Positions 33,649 through 43,075 are shown, counted from the stretch's first letter. The stretch: DNA of 64,000 nucleotides from Emergencia timonensis (GCF_900086585.1 NZ_FLKM01000008.1:1499652-1563651), one strand, 5' to 3'. Numbers and translations are program-made. The notes: generated by a model from the sequence alone, not told the origin.

Positions 33649-34827
33649 TTATTTCCATTGAATCTGATATTGGCCGTTGCCATTACCATATTTTTGAACC
33701 TTGATATAATATGTGCCTTTTGCAAGTTTGCCGCCGTTATAATCTGTATAAAGATTCAATGTTCCTGCCGGATCGCCATAATAGAAATCGTAAGAACCGA
33801 AGGCTTTAGTCTTTCCGCTGCTGTATACAGAAACTCTGATTCCGCCAGATGAACCGCCTGTTAAAGTTTTCACTGCAAGGTTTACCTTTTGCGAACTGTT
33901 GACTTTGATCTTGTACCAATCTGCGTTGCTGCTGGTCTGTGTAACTAAAATTGTTCCTCTCTTTGTGTTACCCTTAAGCAGAGATTTCGCCTTTGAACGG
34001 CTGCTGCCGCTATTCTCGGTAACTTTTGTGAAATTAAGCTTAATTCCGTAACAACTATCTGTTGTAGATTTGACTGCTACATAGTATGTTCCCTTTGGTA
34101 CCGCAGCGTAGGTAGTAAAGTTTTTGCTGTAATTTACTTTCGTCACGTACTTTAGTAAATTCTTGCTCTTCTTGGAATTCATTAGCTTAATGCTGTAAAC
34201 TGAATTGTTTCCGGCCGTACCGTGTGGAAATTGAATTTTGATATAACCAGTTGAAGGTGCAGTAATCTTATAATATGTATAAGAACTACTCGTTGCTGAG
34301 CTAAAGTACTCTTTGTTTTTGGTCGGCGTAACATTGCCGGATGGGGCATACAGTGCATTAAATTGAGATGTGCATTCCGTAGTGCTGTTAGTGTAGAACG
34401 CAATGTAATAGGTGCCTGCTTTTTTTGCTTTTACATAGAATGATTCTGCACTGCCGTCGTATGACTGATATAGATTTTTCGTTGCAATTGGTGTTGTTGC
34501 AGTCAGCGAATCGTATAACGCTACTGTTGTATTAGCTCCGGCGACAATATTAAATTCAAATGTGCCTGCTTTTGGTAATTTGATTGCTCCTGCAAAGGGA
34601 TTGTCTTTACTATACTTTACATTGTAAGTATCGGCAGGTGTTTTGCTGTTCATATTGGTAGCCGTAATAGAACCGTCTTCATTGACGGCAAATGTGGATA
34701 AGCCTGTTGAAGACGCGCCACTAATGGCTCTAGTGGAGTCTGCAAAAATGCTTTCAGTTCCTGCAAATACTGTGGTTAGAACAAGTGCCAGTGTCAATGC
34801 GACACTAATGATTCTTGACTTTTTCAT
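33649..34827 (-). CDS. Secreted protein with PPC-like domains, paralogue 2
   Basis: A 392-residue exported protein, first of the tandem pair on this strand. Signal peptide MKKSRIISVALTLALVLTTVFA is nearly identical to the neighbour's, and both share the AGTESIFA cleavage zone. Three PPC-like units follow (KAGTYYIAFYTN, PKGTYYVAVKSTT, and a C-terminal unit ending KGTYYIKVQKYGNGNGQYQIQWK). No catalytic domain or wall anchor. The 75-base gap to the next gene suggests co-transcription. Probably a surface or matrix protein; role unknown. Confidence 0.75.
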   Translation of the reverse strand: MKKSRIISVALTLALVLTTVFAGTESIFADSTRAISGASSTGLSTFAVNEDGSITATNMNSKTPADTYNVKYSKDNPFAGAIKLPKAGTFEFNIVAGANTTVALYDSLTATTPIATKNLYQSYDGSAESFYVKAKKAGTYYIAFYTNSTTECTSQFNALYAPSGNVTPTKNKEYFSSATSSSYTYYKITAPSTGYIKIQFPHGTAGNNSVYSIKLMNSKKSKNLLKYVTKVNYSKNFTTYAAVPKGTYYVAVKSTTDSCYGIKLNFTKVTENSGSSRSKAKSLLKGNTKRGTILVTQTSSNADWYKIKVNSSQKVNLAVKTLTGGSSGGIRVSVYSSGKTKAFGSYDFYYGDPAGTLNLYTDYNGGKLAKGTYYIKVQKYGNGNGQYQIQWK

Positions 34828-35041
34828 AATATTTGTCCTTTCTTAACCTTAACTATTTTCCTGTTAAAATTATTATACGAAGATATCTAAAAAAGCACAA
34901 TAGATATTTGAAATATTAACTAAAAATTAACTAATTTCACTATTTTTACTATATTATTGTAATTTCTAAAATGAGTGGTAAAATAGTAATTAAGAATAAG
35001 AAGTACTATGCAATATTTTATATTAATTAAAGGAGAAAAAA

Positions 35042-36313
35042 GTGAAAAAGAAAAGCAGAATTGCCATTATTTTGGCTATGTCATTCATTATTTCCATACT
35101 GCCTGTAAATGTGATTTCCGCCTTTGGTGCTACAGGTGAAGCACCGAGTAATTTACAGGTTGATGAAGGGTGGAATGGGATCTATCTCTTTTGGGATAAT
35201 ATAGATAGGGGTAATAATAAAGGCTTAAATTATTATGAACTCTATGTTAAAGCACCTGGAGAAAGTGATTACGAATTGCTGTCAAAAGTCAGTGACAGTG
35301 ATAAAGATCAAAAGGATTTCTGGCAGTCACTGGACCCTAATAAAACACAGTTTCGATATATTCACAGGCCGACAGTGCCCGGCACATATTATTACAAATT
35401 AAGGGCGGTCTACGTAGATGACATATTCAGCGAATGGATTTATGGTGATATAGATTATGCCGCCTTAGAAAATCCAAAGATTAAGGCATCTGCTTTGAAT
35501 GGTTCATCGATAAAGGTATCATGGAATAAAATTAAAAATGCCGATGGATATTATATTTACAAAACCGTTAAAAGTACTCGACGTCCGTTTCCTGAGGTGA
35601 CAATCGCATCGGGGAATACTACTAGTTGGATAGATAAGGATATTAAAAAAGGTGTAAAATATGAATATCAAGTAATTCCGTATATTTATGTAGATGGAAA
35701 GGCTATTTCTAACATGGGGTCAGACTATGTAACTGGCGCTGCAGGGGTTGCAAAGGCAAAGATTACGTCTTTGACTACATCTGCCGGCAGTGCCACAATC
35801 AAATGGTCAAAGCTTTCAAACGCTAACGGCTATGAAGTTTTTAGAGCAGAAAGTGCCTCGGGAACATACAAAAAAATTAAAACAGCAGCAGGCTATGCAG
35901 CTACCACCTTCACAGATCAGAAGAAAACATATGGGAAGACATATTACTATAAGGTCAGAGCCTATACTAAAGTTAATGGAACAAAATATTATGGTGATTT
36001 CAGCAGTAGTAAAAGTATTAAGATATCGAGCAAGACTTTGACGCAGCGACAGGCAAGAAAAGCTTACCTTGCATTGAAAAATCAAAGCTTGTATTTTCCA
36101 AGCACATTGATAGTCAATAAAATTTACTCTGGCAAAATTAATGGTCAAAAGGTAATCATGATTGATTACAGTGCAGAAAATGCGTATGGCATTAGGACAA
36201 GAGATTATTTTACATACTGGCCGTCAAACGGATATTGGAATCACGACTATTCACTATTAGCGTTAAAGAACAAAGTTACTCTCAACAAGAGTAAAATCAT
36301 TCATTGGAACTAA
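35042..36313 (+). CDS. Secreted fibronectin type III-repeat protein
   Basis: A 423-residue exported protein starting at GTG behind AAAGGAGA. A signal peptide (about 1-30, ending ISAFGA) is followed by about three Fn3 domains; the clearest are at about 150-240 (IKVSWNKIKNADGYYIYKTV... YEYQVIPYI) and 245-330 (ATIKWSKLSNANGYEVFRAES... YYYKVRAYTKVNGTKYYGDFS). The last 85 residues are not recognised. No anchor motif. It diverges from the PPC gene pair across a 214-base AT-rich gap and may belong to the same surface-protein locus. Confidence 0.78.
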   Translation: MKKKSRIAIILAMSFIISILPVNVISAFGATGEAPSNLQVDEGWNGIYLFWDNIDRGNNKGLNYYELYVKAPGESDYELLSKVSDSDKDQKDFWQSLDPNKTQFRYIHRPTVPGTYYYKLRAVYVDDIFSEWIYGDIDYAALENPKIKASALNGSSIKVSWNKIKNADGYYIYKTVKSTRRPFPEVTIASGNTTSWIDKDIKKGVKYEYQVIPYIYVDGKAISNMGSDYVTGAAGVAKAKITSLTTSAGSATIKWSKLSNANGYEVFRAESASGTYKKIKTAAGYAATTFTDQKKTYGKTYYYKVRAYTKVNGTKYYGDFSSSKSIKISSKTLTQRQARKAYLALKNQSLYFPSTLIVNKIYSGKINGQKVIMIDYSAENAYGIRTRDYFTYWPSNGYWNHDYSLLALKNKVTLNKSKIIHWN

Positions 36314-36314
36314 G

Positions 36315-36348
36315 AAAAGCACGCTCGGCAATGCCGAGCGTGCTTTTT
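36315..36348. terminator. Bidirectional terminator between Fn3 gene and gerQ
   Basis: AAAAGCACGCTCGGCA and TGCCGAGCGTGCTTTTT form a near-perfect 16-bp stem with T-runs on both strands, between convergent genes. Confidence 0.92.
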
Positions 36349-36358
36349 GATGTAGAAG

Positions 36359-36973
36359 TTATCTGGTGGCGTTGGTAGGCAGGGTAGGCTGTGAATAATA
36401 GATATATACATATTTGATGTTGTAGAAGTCCACCGCCATGATGTTCTGTGTATTGATTTCCTGCAGAAGGATGTAATTGAGGCCGACACCGACTAAGTAA
36501 CCATAACGATCTTCGATGACCGTAGAACCGACAATCTGCTCAACACGGATATATTTTCCAATCTGTGTTCTGAGAAAACCGTTCATGTACTGCAGGTTTT
36601 CATAGTTGATCACTTCTTGATAACCCGGCGGAAGAAGAGGATTGTTTGGAACCTGAAATTCTGGTGCGTTTGGCAGGACGCCTTCCGGCTGTACTGAACT
36701 GCCGCCTGTGGATGGTCTTAAATTATTGGCGCCGCCGGGCATAGCCGGATTATCGAGATCGAGACCCTGTGCAGCTGCAACGCCGGAGGCCGTAGGGATA
36801 TTTGACGTACCAGGTACAGGAGCAACGTTTGCTGTAGCAGAGGAAGAAGGCATAAATCCTGTCATCTCCTCATAGGAAATTCCGTCAATCGGTCTGTAAG
36901 CCAAGTCGTCGAATTGGTTGTTGCGGACGGAAACCGTTCCGCATCCATTTGCACTGTTGCATGGCATAATCAT
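36359..36973 (-). CDS. gerQ: GerQ-like spore coat protein
   Basis: A 204-residue protein. Residues 1-120 are Asn/Pro/Ala-rich low-complexity sequence (PGTSNIPTASG..., PNNPLLPPGYQE); the last 80 residues (YMNGFLRTQIGKYIRVEQIVGSTVIEDRYGYLVGVGLNYILLQE... IKYVYIYY) form the GerQ core. In Bacillus, GerQ is a coat protein needed for the cortex-lytic enzyme CwlJ. The cwlJ-like gene lies directly upstream on the same strand, as in the known cwlJ-gerQ operon. Expressed in the mother cell, by analogy. Confidence 0.82.
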   Translation of the reverse strand: MIMPCNSANGCGTVSVRNNQFDDLAYRPIDGISYEEMTGFMPSSSATANVAPVPGTSNIPTASGVAAAQGLDLDNPAMPGGANNLRPSTGGSSVQPEGVLPNAPEFQVPNNPLLPPGYQEVINYENLQYMNGFLRTQIGKYIRVEQIVGSTVIEDRYGYLVGVGLNYILLQEINTQNIMAVDFYNIKYVYIYYSQPTLPTNATR

Positions 36974-37019
36974 AAAAAATTACCTCATTTCTATATTTTT
37001 TCTCTTTATTGATTTATCA

Positions 37020-37463
37020 TCATGTATCTGCATAGTATGAAGTCGGAAGGTAGAAGCAGTGGTCGCCTATCCGGTTATGGATAACGCCTACATTGGTTGG
37101 AAAGTATGTTGGACATTTGGTACTATAGGGGTTGTGAAAGAAGAGTGATTCATCAACACCCATCAATCGGCCTCCTCCCATTGCCCAGTCTACAATATCA
37201 AAATGCTCCTGTGTAGGATTCATATTATAAACATTTTGCGGGTTATAAACACCGCCGACGCTTTCTCTCATGCAGACGAACTGTCCTGGCTGCGTGATGA
37301 TGTTTCTCACGTCTCCGCCCTTGCTGACACGGGCAAACTCGCCGTAGCTGATGGTCGCCCGGTTCATAATGACAGTTGCAACTGCTCTCATTCCATCTTC
37401 ACCTTCGCCTCCTGCCTCGCACTGTATCAGGCGGGCAAAGAGTTCTCTGGTGTCATAAGCCAT
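37020..37463 (-). CDS. cwlJ: Spore cortex-lytic enzyme, CwlJ/SleB-type hydrolase
   Basis: A 147-residue hydrolase_2 domain protein with no signal peptide, as in CwlJ (SleB has one). Catalytic Glu16 lies in LIQCEAGGEGEDGMRAVATVIMNR; the C-terminal FFHNPYSTKCPTYFPTNVGVIHNRIGDHCFYLP is typical. It degrades spore cortex during germination and is held in the coat by GerQ, encoded next. I chose ATG 37463 over 37517 because GAGGTGAAAATC precedes it and the family begins here. Confidence 0.88.
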   Translation of the reverse strand: MAYDTRELFARLIQCEAGGEGEDGMRAVATVIMNRATISYGEFARVSKGGDVRNIITQPGQFVCMRESVGGVYNPQNVYNMNPTQEHFDIVDWAMGGGRLMGVDESLFFHNPYSTKCPTYFPTNVGVIHNRIGDHCFYLPTSYYADT

Positions 37464-37519
37464 GATTTTCACCTCAAGGTTAAAAGATTTCACTAACATA
37501 ATATGCAGATTCGACAAAA

Positions 37520-37530
37520 TGTGGTATACT
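37520..37530 (+). promoter_or_regulatory. Extended -10 promoter candidate
   Basis: TGTGGTATACT, identical to the 11-mer at 10202-10212, lies 43 bases before the small membrane protein gene. Confidence 0.45.
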
Positions 37531-37572
37531 TTTATTCATATAGACATAAAAAGAAGAAGGGAGACTGAGATT

Positions 37573-38016
37573 ATGTTATTTGGAGCTTTTGCTGTTTTGA
37601 TGATTATTCCGGTGATTTTGATCTTTACGATTGGAATCCCTATCGTCATAGCAGTATGCGTCTACAAAGATGCAGATAAAAGAGTAGACTGCAGTCCGTG
37701 GCTGTGGGCGTTGGTCGCAGCTTTGGTGCCGAGTTACCTGGGATTGGTAGTGTACCTGGTCATCAGACGGGACTATCCGTTAAAGAGCCAGGCAGCGCAG
37801 AATTACCAGAGAAATCCACAGGAAGAGGGTACCTATTATCAGGAGAATTACGATCAGCAGGTGCAGCCGCAAAAGACCGGGCTGCCAACATGGGCAAAGG
37901 CCTTGATTATTATCGGCGCGGTAATTATAGGAATCTGCATCATTTCTTTGATCGGTACTGTATTGTATTCTGTCTTTGGTTATGATCAGGGAATCTCGTA
38001 TTACCATAACTTTTAA
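37573..38016 (+). CDS. Small membrane protein, unknown function
   Basis: A 147-residue protein with three membrane segments: about 3-28 (FAVLMIIPVILIFTIGIPIVIAVCV), 40-62 (SPWLWALVAALVPSYLGLVVYLV, then RRDYPLK) and 108-132. The first two with the Pro/Tyr-containing loop recall PLDc_N-like membrane hairpins. A hydrophilic Gln-rich linker (65-105) precedes the last segment. AAGGGAG precedes ATG 37573. It diverges from cwlJ and ends in a strong terminator. Function unknown. Confidence 0.7.
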   Translation: MLFGAFAVLMIIPVILIFTIGIPIVIAVCVYKDADKRVDCSPWLWALVAALVPSYLGLVVYLVIRRDYPLKSQAAQNYQRNPQEEGTYYQENYDQQVQPQKTGLPTWAKALIIIGAVIIGICIISLIGTVLYSVFGYDQGISYYHNF

Positions 38017-38038
38017 TTATAGAAGATTGTTTGTACTT

Positions 38039-38081
38039 AAAAAACAGGTAATCCGGTTACGCCGGAAAACCTGTTTTTTTT
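38039..38081 (+). terminator. Intrinsic terminator after the small membrane protein gene
   Basis: AAAACAGG with CCTGTTTT outside and CCGG with CCGG inside, followed by nine T. Confidence 0.85.
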
Positions 38082-38222
38082 ATAACATAGGAAATATCGT
38101 CCAAAGGACGTATTTGCGTATGTTTCATCGTTCGCTCCGTTCACTCCTCCAGTCGCTAACGCGCCTTTCGCTGTCCGTTTCGCTGGTTGACGTTTACGGC
38201 TGAGCGACGCTCCGTCATGCAC
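38080..38222 (-). repeat. Hairpin-rich intergenic repeat, copy 3
   Basis: In reverse complement this segment begins GTGCATGACGGAGCGTCG and continues CTCAGCCGTAAACGTCAACC; 36 of 41 bases match 49204-49244. Its other end (TGAAACATACGCAAATACG, then GACGATATTTCC) matches 49363-49403. The core differs from the 49 kb copy and is about 70 bases shorter. It fills the gap between two convergent genes, after a terminator. Confidence 0.75.
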
Positions 38223-38232
38223 TTGTTTTTTA

Positions 38233-39327
38233 TTATGAAATATCTAAAAAACGCTTTAATTCAGTGAGCATCAGTGCAACTTCTTTTTTCTTTATTCTAT
38301 ATAAAATGTTGTTCTTTCTTCGTATAGAATAGAGCATATCTGCTTCTTTTAATATTTTCAAATGTTGTGAGATGGACGCAGGCGTAATATTCAGAAGAGA
38401 GGCTAACGCTTTGTTGGTCAACTCTCTGTCCAGAAGCAGTTTCACAATCGAGAGCCTGGTGGGATCGCTAAATACACGGATGGATTTTGCCATGTTGTCA
38501 AAAGTGGTAGACATGTCCGGCATCAGCATATTTCGATAAAGGCTGATGCGATTGCCATAGATATTGATCATCAAATGCGGATAAGTAAAGGCAGACAGAA
38601 TAATCTTTATCTCTTTGATTTCTTCAGACTGCACTTTGAAGTCGATCTGCTTCCTCATGATGAGGGTGTCAGACTCGTAAATCAGGTCATCGTGGAGAGA
38701 AGCGATAAAATTGGCCGGGTCTGCGGCAGCAAACTGTGCCTTTTCTTTGATTGCAGCGCCGCGATAAAAGGCACAGGTTTTTTTCCAGTGTTCTTGAAAA
38801 TAGACGTTGTAATAAAGGGTGATAATGTCAATCATCTCTTTTCGAACTTCATCTACATGCCGGATGAAGTATTCTGCGTTATCACGGCTGACATACTGAT
38901 ACAAGTCATATAAGTCGTACTGATCTAAGTGTTCGGGATGCAGCAGCAGGTCATAGATGTTATCATCATTGCCTAATAGGGTTTCTCCAAGAAAAATATA
39001 GGCAAATTGTTCCCGCGGCAGATTATCCAGCCTTTCGATGACTGAGAAAAAATCATCGAAATAACCTGATCGTTCCGCGCAGGGCTTTGTAAAGTTATCA
39101 ATTAAGTCCATAACTAAGTCCCAGTTTGCATAGCGGCTGCCAAAATCGACAATCTGTCTGATTAATTTTTTCTCGACGTGGCTGATGACGTGATCATACC
39201 AGTCGATACAATTGACGTGATGGCTGGGGTCTGTAATCACGTGGAGGCTGCAGACCAGCTCCATGGCGCAGCCATACTGAAACGAAACTTTGACCTTTCC
39301 TGGCAGGCTCTTTTTTATCACTGGCAT
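38233..39327 (-). CDS. ArsR-type HTH regulator with large N-terminal domain
   Basis: A 364-residue protein. The C-terminal 80 residues form an ArsR winged helix (VFSDPTRLSIVKLLLDRELTNKALASLLNITPASISQHLKILKEADML). The long N-terminal part (DUF5937-like in layout) has no cysteine cluster typical of metal sensors and probably binds an organic ligand. AAAGGAGG fixes ATG 39327; upstream codons to 39552 run into the divergent promoter. It faces away from the MttB-type operon across about 170 bases and is its most likely regulator. Confidence 0.82.
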   Translation of the reverse strand: MPVIKKSLPGKVKVSFQYGCAMELVCSLHVITDPSHHVNCIDWYDHVISHVEKKLIRQIVDFGSRYANWDLVMDLIDNFTKPCAERSGYFDDFFSVIERLDNLPREQFAYIFLGETLLGNDDNIYDLLLHPEHLDQYDLYDLYQYVSRDNAEYFIRHVDEVRKEMIDIITLYYNVYFQEHWKKTCAFYRGAAIKEKAQFAAADPANFIASLHDDLIYESDTLIMRKQIDFKVQSEEIKEIKIILSAFTYPHLMINIYGNRISLYRNMLMPDMSTTFDNMAKSIRVFSDPTRLSIVKLLLDRELTNKALASLLNITPASISQHLKILKEADMLYSIRRKNNILYRIKKKEVALMLTELKRFLDIS

Positions 39328-39422
39328 GTCAATTCCTCCTTTTCCTCTATTATCTTCTATTCTTGCACAAAAAACAATACAGATATAGCTAATTAAGTGA
39401 TGAACTAATCCTTTCAATGGTA

Positions 39423-39451
39423 TTGCAATAGACAGATAATTCTGATTTAAT
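39423..39451 (+). promoter_or_regulatory. Candidate promoter of the MttB-type operon
   Basis: TTGCAA (39423-39428) and TTTAAT (39446-39451) are 17 bases apart, 50 bases before the start at 39501. ATTGCAAT around the -35 is a small palindrome. Confidence 0.45.
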
Positions 39452-39500
39452 GAAGGCGAATTCATTAACCGGTTGATAGAAAATGGAGGATCAATGGAAC

Positions 39501-40976
39501 ATGTTAGTAAATAAACAAAAAATCGCAGGTGGTTGTTTTGAGTATCTGTCACAAGAACAGATTCACGTCATTCACATGGCGTCTTTAGAAATCTTAGAGC
39601 GTACCGGCGTTGTAGTCCTGGATGATGAGGCGCTCGCACTTCTTGCAGAAGCAGGCGCCCACGTAGAGGGAAACCGAGTGAGAATTCCCGCAAAGCTTGT
39701 TGAAGACGCCATCAAAAGCGCGCCGCCAAAGATCACCCTCTGCAATGTGGATGGGGAGAGAAAACTGCACCTTTACAGAAACAACGTCTATTATGGCCTG
39801 GGAACAGATCTGCCGAAGTTCATCGACCCCTATTCAGGTGAAATCAGAGACACGGTACTGAAAGATGTAGAGGATGTCGCCAAGATTGCCCAATACGCAG
39901 TCAACATCGACTTTGTTGCAAATTTAGGTTTGGCAAGTGATGTCAGCCAGGATGTTGTGGACCTATATCACTTCAAAGCGATGAGAAGTTATTGCGGTAA
40001 ACCGAACTGGATTACGGCTACTGATTATGGGAACATGAAAGCCCTTATCGACATGGCGGCAGTCAATGCAGGCGGTTATGACCAACTGCGGCTCAACCCG
40101 ACCATCGGCTTATATGGCGAGCCGATTTCACCACTGACCAACAGCAAAGAGGCGACACAGAAACTGCTGCTCTGTGCAGAATATGGCATTCCTGTAACTT
40201 GGGCCTCGGGCATTATCGCAGGTGGAACGGGACCAGCGACCTTAGCGGGAACCATTGCCTTAGGTAATGCAGAAGGGCTCAGCGGTCTTGTCATTCACCA
40301 GCTTAAGAATCCAGGCGCACCATTCATCTTTGGCCTTGTGGGGTCCACGATGGATATGAAGGCGTCCATCAGCTGCTACGGCGGAGCGGAACTGCCGATT
40401 ATCCATGCCGTTGTGGGACAGCTGGCTAAGTTCTATAATCTGCCGTGTTATGGTACAGGCGGATGTTCAGATTCCAATGCCATTGACGTGCAGGCAGGGG
40501 TAGAGTCTACCTTCTCTAATATGTTGGCTGCTCTCAGCGGAACGAATCTAGTTCACGATAACGCCTATTTGGGCGCCGGTTTGATTGGCAGCTTGGAAAT
40601 GATTTTGATGAACAGTGACATCGTCGGTTATATCAAACGGATGGAAAAAGGGATAGATGTCAACGAGGAAACCTTATGTCTGGATCTGATTGACCAAGTG
40701 GGGCCAGGCGGCCAGTATATGACGCAGACGCATACCTTCCAGCATTTCAGGGAGGAGACTTACTATCCGGAATTTATGAACCGAAAACAGTATCAGGCTT
40801 GGCAGATCGCTGGCAGCGAAGATATCCGCACTGTTTTAAACAAAAAAGCACGGGAAATCATCGAATCTGATTCGGAACTTTTCGTTGATGAAGCAGTCAT
40901 CAGAGAATACGATCAGATCATCAGACGCAGAGAGAGGGAAATTGCTGAGGGCAAGCATCACAGAGAAGATTTTTAA
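39501..40976 (+). CDS. MttB-family (COG5598) corrinoid-dependent methyltransferase, non-pyrrolysine
   Basis: A 491-residue TIM-barrel methyltransferase of the trimethylamine/betaine methyltransferase superfamily (starts LSQEQIHVIHMASLEILERTGVVV; later YCGKPNWITATDYG, PVTWASGIIAGGTGPATLAG, GCSDSNAIDVQAG). True MttB uses pyrrolysine at an in-frame amber codon; this frame has none, so it belongs with glycine betaine, proline betaine, carnitine or gamma-butyrobetaine demethylases (MtgB, MtpB, MtcB, MtyB types). It would move a methyl group to the corrinoid protein encoded next. ATG 39483 is possible, but GGAGGA (39485-39490) then lies inside the gene, so I prefer ATG 39501. The substrate is not readable; the gbu cluster 7 kb away makes gamma-butyrobetaine or carnitine attractive guesses. 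Confidence 0.9.
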   Translation: MLVNKQKIAGGCFEYLSQEQIHVIHMASLEILERTGVVVLDDEALALLAEAGAHVEGNRVRIPAKLVEDAIKSAPPKITLCNVDGERKLHLYRNNVYYGLGTDLPKFIDPYSGEIRDTVLKDVEDVAKIAQYAVNIDFVANLGLASDVSQDVVDLYHFKAMRSYCGKPNWITATDYGNMKALIDMAAVNAGGYDQLRLNPTIGLYGEPISPLTNSKEATQKLLLCAEYGIPVTWASGIIAGGTGPATLAGTIALGNAEGLSGLVIHQLKNPGAPFIFGLVGSTMDMKASISCYGGAELPIIHAVVGQLAKFYNLPCYGTGGCSDSNAIDVQAGVESTFSNMLAALSGTNLVHDNAYLGAGLIGSLEMILMNSDIVGYIKRMEKGIDVNEETLCLDLIDQVGPGGQYMTQTHTFQHFREETYYPEFMNRKQYQAWQIAGSEDIRTVLNKKAREIIESDSELFVDEAVIREYDQIIRRREREIAEGKHHREDF

Positions 40977-40988
40977 GGAGATGAGAAC

Positions 40989-41603
40989 ATGTTAAACAAA
41001 ATTGCAGACGCAGTCAAAAATTATGAAATTGATGCCATAGAGACTTATGTCAGTGCGGCACTTACGTCTGGCATCAGCGCTAAGGAGATCCTCGATGAGG
41101 GACTGGTGAAGGGCATGGACGACATTGGCAGAAGATTTTCTTCTGGGGAGGTCTTTGTGCCAGAGGTTTTGATGGCGGCAAATACTATGCAAGCTGGAAT
41201 GGACCTCATAAGGGAGGAGTTGGTCGCTTCTGGTGATGACCAGTCAAGGGGCCGTGTGATAATCGGAACGGTAAAAGGCGATCTCCACGATATCGGAAAA
41301 AAATTGGTTGGCATGATGTTCGAAGGAGCCGGTTACGAGGTCATAGACTTGGGGGTGGACATTCCGGCAGAAATCTTTGTGGAAGAAGCAAAAAACTTGG
41401 ACGTCGACTTTGTTGGCATGTCGGCCATGCTGACTACGACCATGACGGAGATGAAACAGGTGGTAGACCTGTTGAAGACGCAGAATGTCAGGGCGGTTCC
41501 GCTGGTTGGCGGCGCTCCTCTGACTGCTGAATTTGCAGCATCCATCGGCGCTAACTACTCCCACGATGCCGCCAGTGCAGTGGATTTAATCAAGAGTTTA
41601 TAG
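40989..41603 (+). CDS. Corrinoid (B12-binding) methyl-carrier protein
   Basis: A 204-residue two-domain protein: a helical MtaC/MttC-like cap (1-85) and a cobalamin-binding domain with GTVKGDLHDIGKKLVGMMFEGAGYEVIDLG (DxHxxG supplies the lower His ligand). It carries the methyl group between the MttB-type enzyme and a methylcorrinoid:tetrahydrofolate methyltransferase. The latter, and a RamA-type reactivator, are not in the window. AAGGAG precedes the start, 12 bases after the methyltransferase stop. Confidence 0.93.
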   Translation: MLNKIADAVKNYEIDAIETYVSAALTSGISAKEILDEGLVKGMDDIGRRFSSGEVFVPEVLMAANTMQAGMDLIREELVASGDDQSRGRVIIGTVKGDLHDIGKKLVGMMFEGAGYEVIDLGVDIPAEIFVEEAKNLDVDFVGMSAMLTTTMTEMKQVVDLLKTQNVRAVPLVGGAPLTAEFAASIGANYSHDAASAVDLIKSL

Positions 41604-41667
41604 AACATGGGGGCAGGTTTGCGATGGAAAGCAAACCTGTCTACGCAAAAGAAAGGAGTGAAAAGAA

Positions 41668-43062
41668 ATGCTTACATTGGTGGACAATATCATCGTCGTA
41701 ACGGCGGTAATCGGCATTCTATTTGTAGCAGCATATTTTTCTAAGACCGTACAGGACATGGAAAGCTACTTCGTCTGCAACAAGTCTCTGCCTTGGTCTC
41801 TGACAGTAGGGACTTTGGTATCTACCTGGTACGGGGGCGTAGGCACTTTGGGTTCGGTGGAATGGTTCGCAATTTATGGACTTTCCATGTTTCTCATGTG
41901 GTGTTTTACCGCCCATGCGGCCAGAATTCCTCTAGCCTTGTGGATAGGGCCGAAGATGCAGATCAGAACGGACATGACCGTGCCGGATGTATTGAAACGT
42001 TCCTACGGTAAATCGGTGGCTATCATCGGTGCAGTTCTGATGTTGATATATACTTGTCAATTCGGCAATGTAACCTCTAGCGGATTTGTCGGCAAAGTGG
42101 CATGGGATGCTCCGTTTCTGGTAACAGGCGGTATCGTCATGATTTTGGTGGTTCTCATCGCAGTGGCAGCAGGATTGATGGGCGTGGCAGTTACGGATAT
42201 GATCATGTTTTTCTTCCTGGGCGTGGCTGTAGCTATTACGGTTCCCATTCAATGGGGCGCTATGGGCGGCTGGGATGCGGTCACTGCAGCTATGGCGGAC
42301 AAGCCCGGCATCCTCGATCCTGTAGGCGGATTGACAGTGACCAAAGCACTGTTCTTTATGATCATCGCCCTGACTGTTTATGCTGATCCGGCTTTTTATC
42401 AGAGATTCTCTGCTTCGGATTCACCAAAGGCGGGCAGACGCGCTATGCTGACCTGCCTTCTGATCTGGGTGGTCATGGACGCAGTGTTGTGCGCAACCGG
42501 CATGATGGTCAATGTGGTTCACCCGGAGATGGACCCGGGGCAAGGGTATGTGGCCCTGGTGCTTGAGACCCTTCCTGTAGGCCTGCGCGCTTTGTTCGTC
42601 GTCGCTTTGATCGGTTCGGCTATCTCTGCACTGGATAGCTATTTATTATGCGGAGGCACCCTCTTTGCTTATGATATCTATGGCAAGCTGAGAAAGAACC
42701 CAAGTCAGAAAGAATTATTATTGCTGACGAGGGCTTCCATCGTTGTTCTTGGCATCATCGGTCTGGTCGTTGCATCAAAGTTCACCGTGGCTATGGATTT
42801 GTTCGGTTATGTCTCGGCAATCTGGGCCGCCGGCGGCGTGATTCCTGTGGCAGGTGCGTTGATTTACAAGGGGCAGAAGACCCCAGTCGGCGGATTGCTG
42901 AGCATGCTTGGAGGCAGCCTGGCCTATATTTATACACTGATTTGGCCGCTGACCTTTGTAGACGACCCGCTGCCGCTCTGTTTCCTCGTGTCTCTGATTC
43001 TTTATATTGTCGGCAACCGCATTGGAAAACCTGTTGAGACAGCAGAAATCCAGGCGGCATGA
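41668..43062 (+). CDS. Sodium:solute symporter (SSS) family transporter
   Basis: A 464-residue membrane protein with about 12-13 segments matching the SSS family (VAAYFSKTVQDMESYFVCNKSLPWSLTVGTLVSTWYGGVGTLG at the start; SAISALDSYLLCGGTLFAYDIYGKL). It should import the methylamine-type substrate of the preceding enzymes with Na+. SSS members carry proline, pantothenate and betaine-like compounds, whereas many MttB operons use BCCT or ABC carriers, so the choice of carrier is informative. AAAGGAG precedes the start. Confidence 0.9.
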   Translation: MLTLVDNIIVVTAVIGILFVAAYFSKTVQDMESYFVCNKSLPWSLTVGTLVSTWYGGVGTLGSVEWFAIYGLSMFLMWCFTAHAARIPLALWIGPKMQIRTDMTVPDVLKRSYGKSVAIIGAVLMLIYTCQFGNVTSSGFVGKVAWDAPFLVTGGIVMILVVLIAVAAGLMGVAVTDMIMFFFLGVAVAITVPIQWGAMGGWDAVTAAMADKPGILDPVGGLTVTKALFFMIIALTVYADPAFYQRFSASDSPKAGRRAMLTCLLIWVVMDAVLCATGMMVNVVHPEMDPGQGYVALVLETLPVGLRALFVVALIGSAISALDSYLLCGGTLFAYDIYGKLRKNPSQKELLLLTRASIVVLGIIGLVVASKFTVAMDLFGYVSAIWAAGGVIPVAGALIYKGQKTPVGGLLSMLGGSLAYIYTLIWPLTFVDDPLPLCFLVSLILYIVGNRIGKPVETAEIQAA

Positions 43063-43075
43063 AAGGAGCTTCATC

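Noticed and set aside
39501..40976. Pyrrolysine-containing MttB
   Set aside because: There is no in-frame amber codon inside the gene, and no pyl genes are seen in the window.
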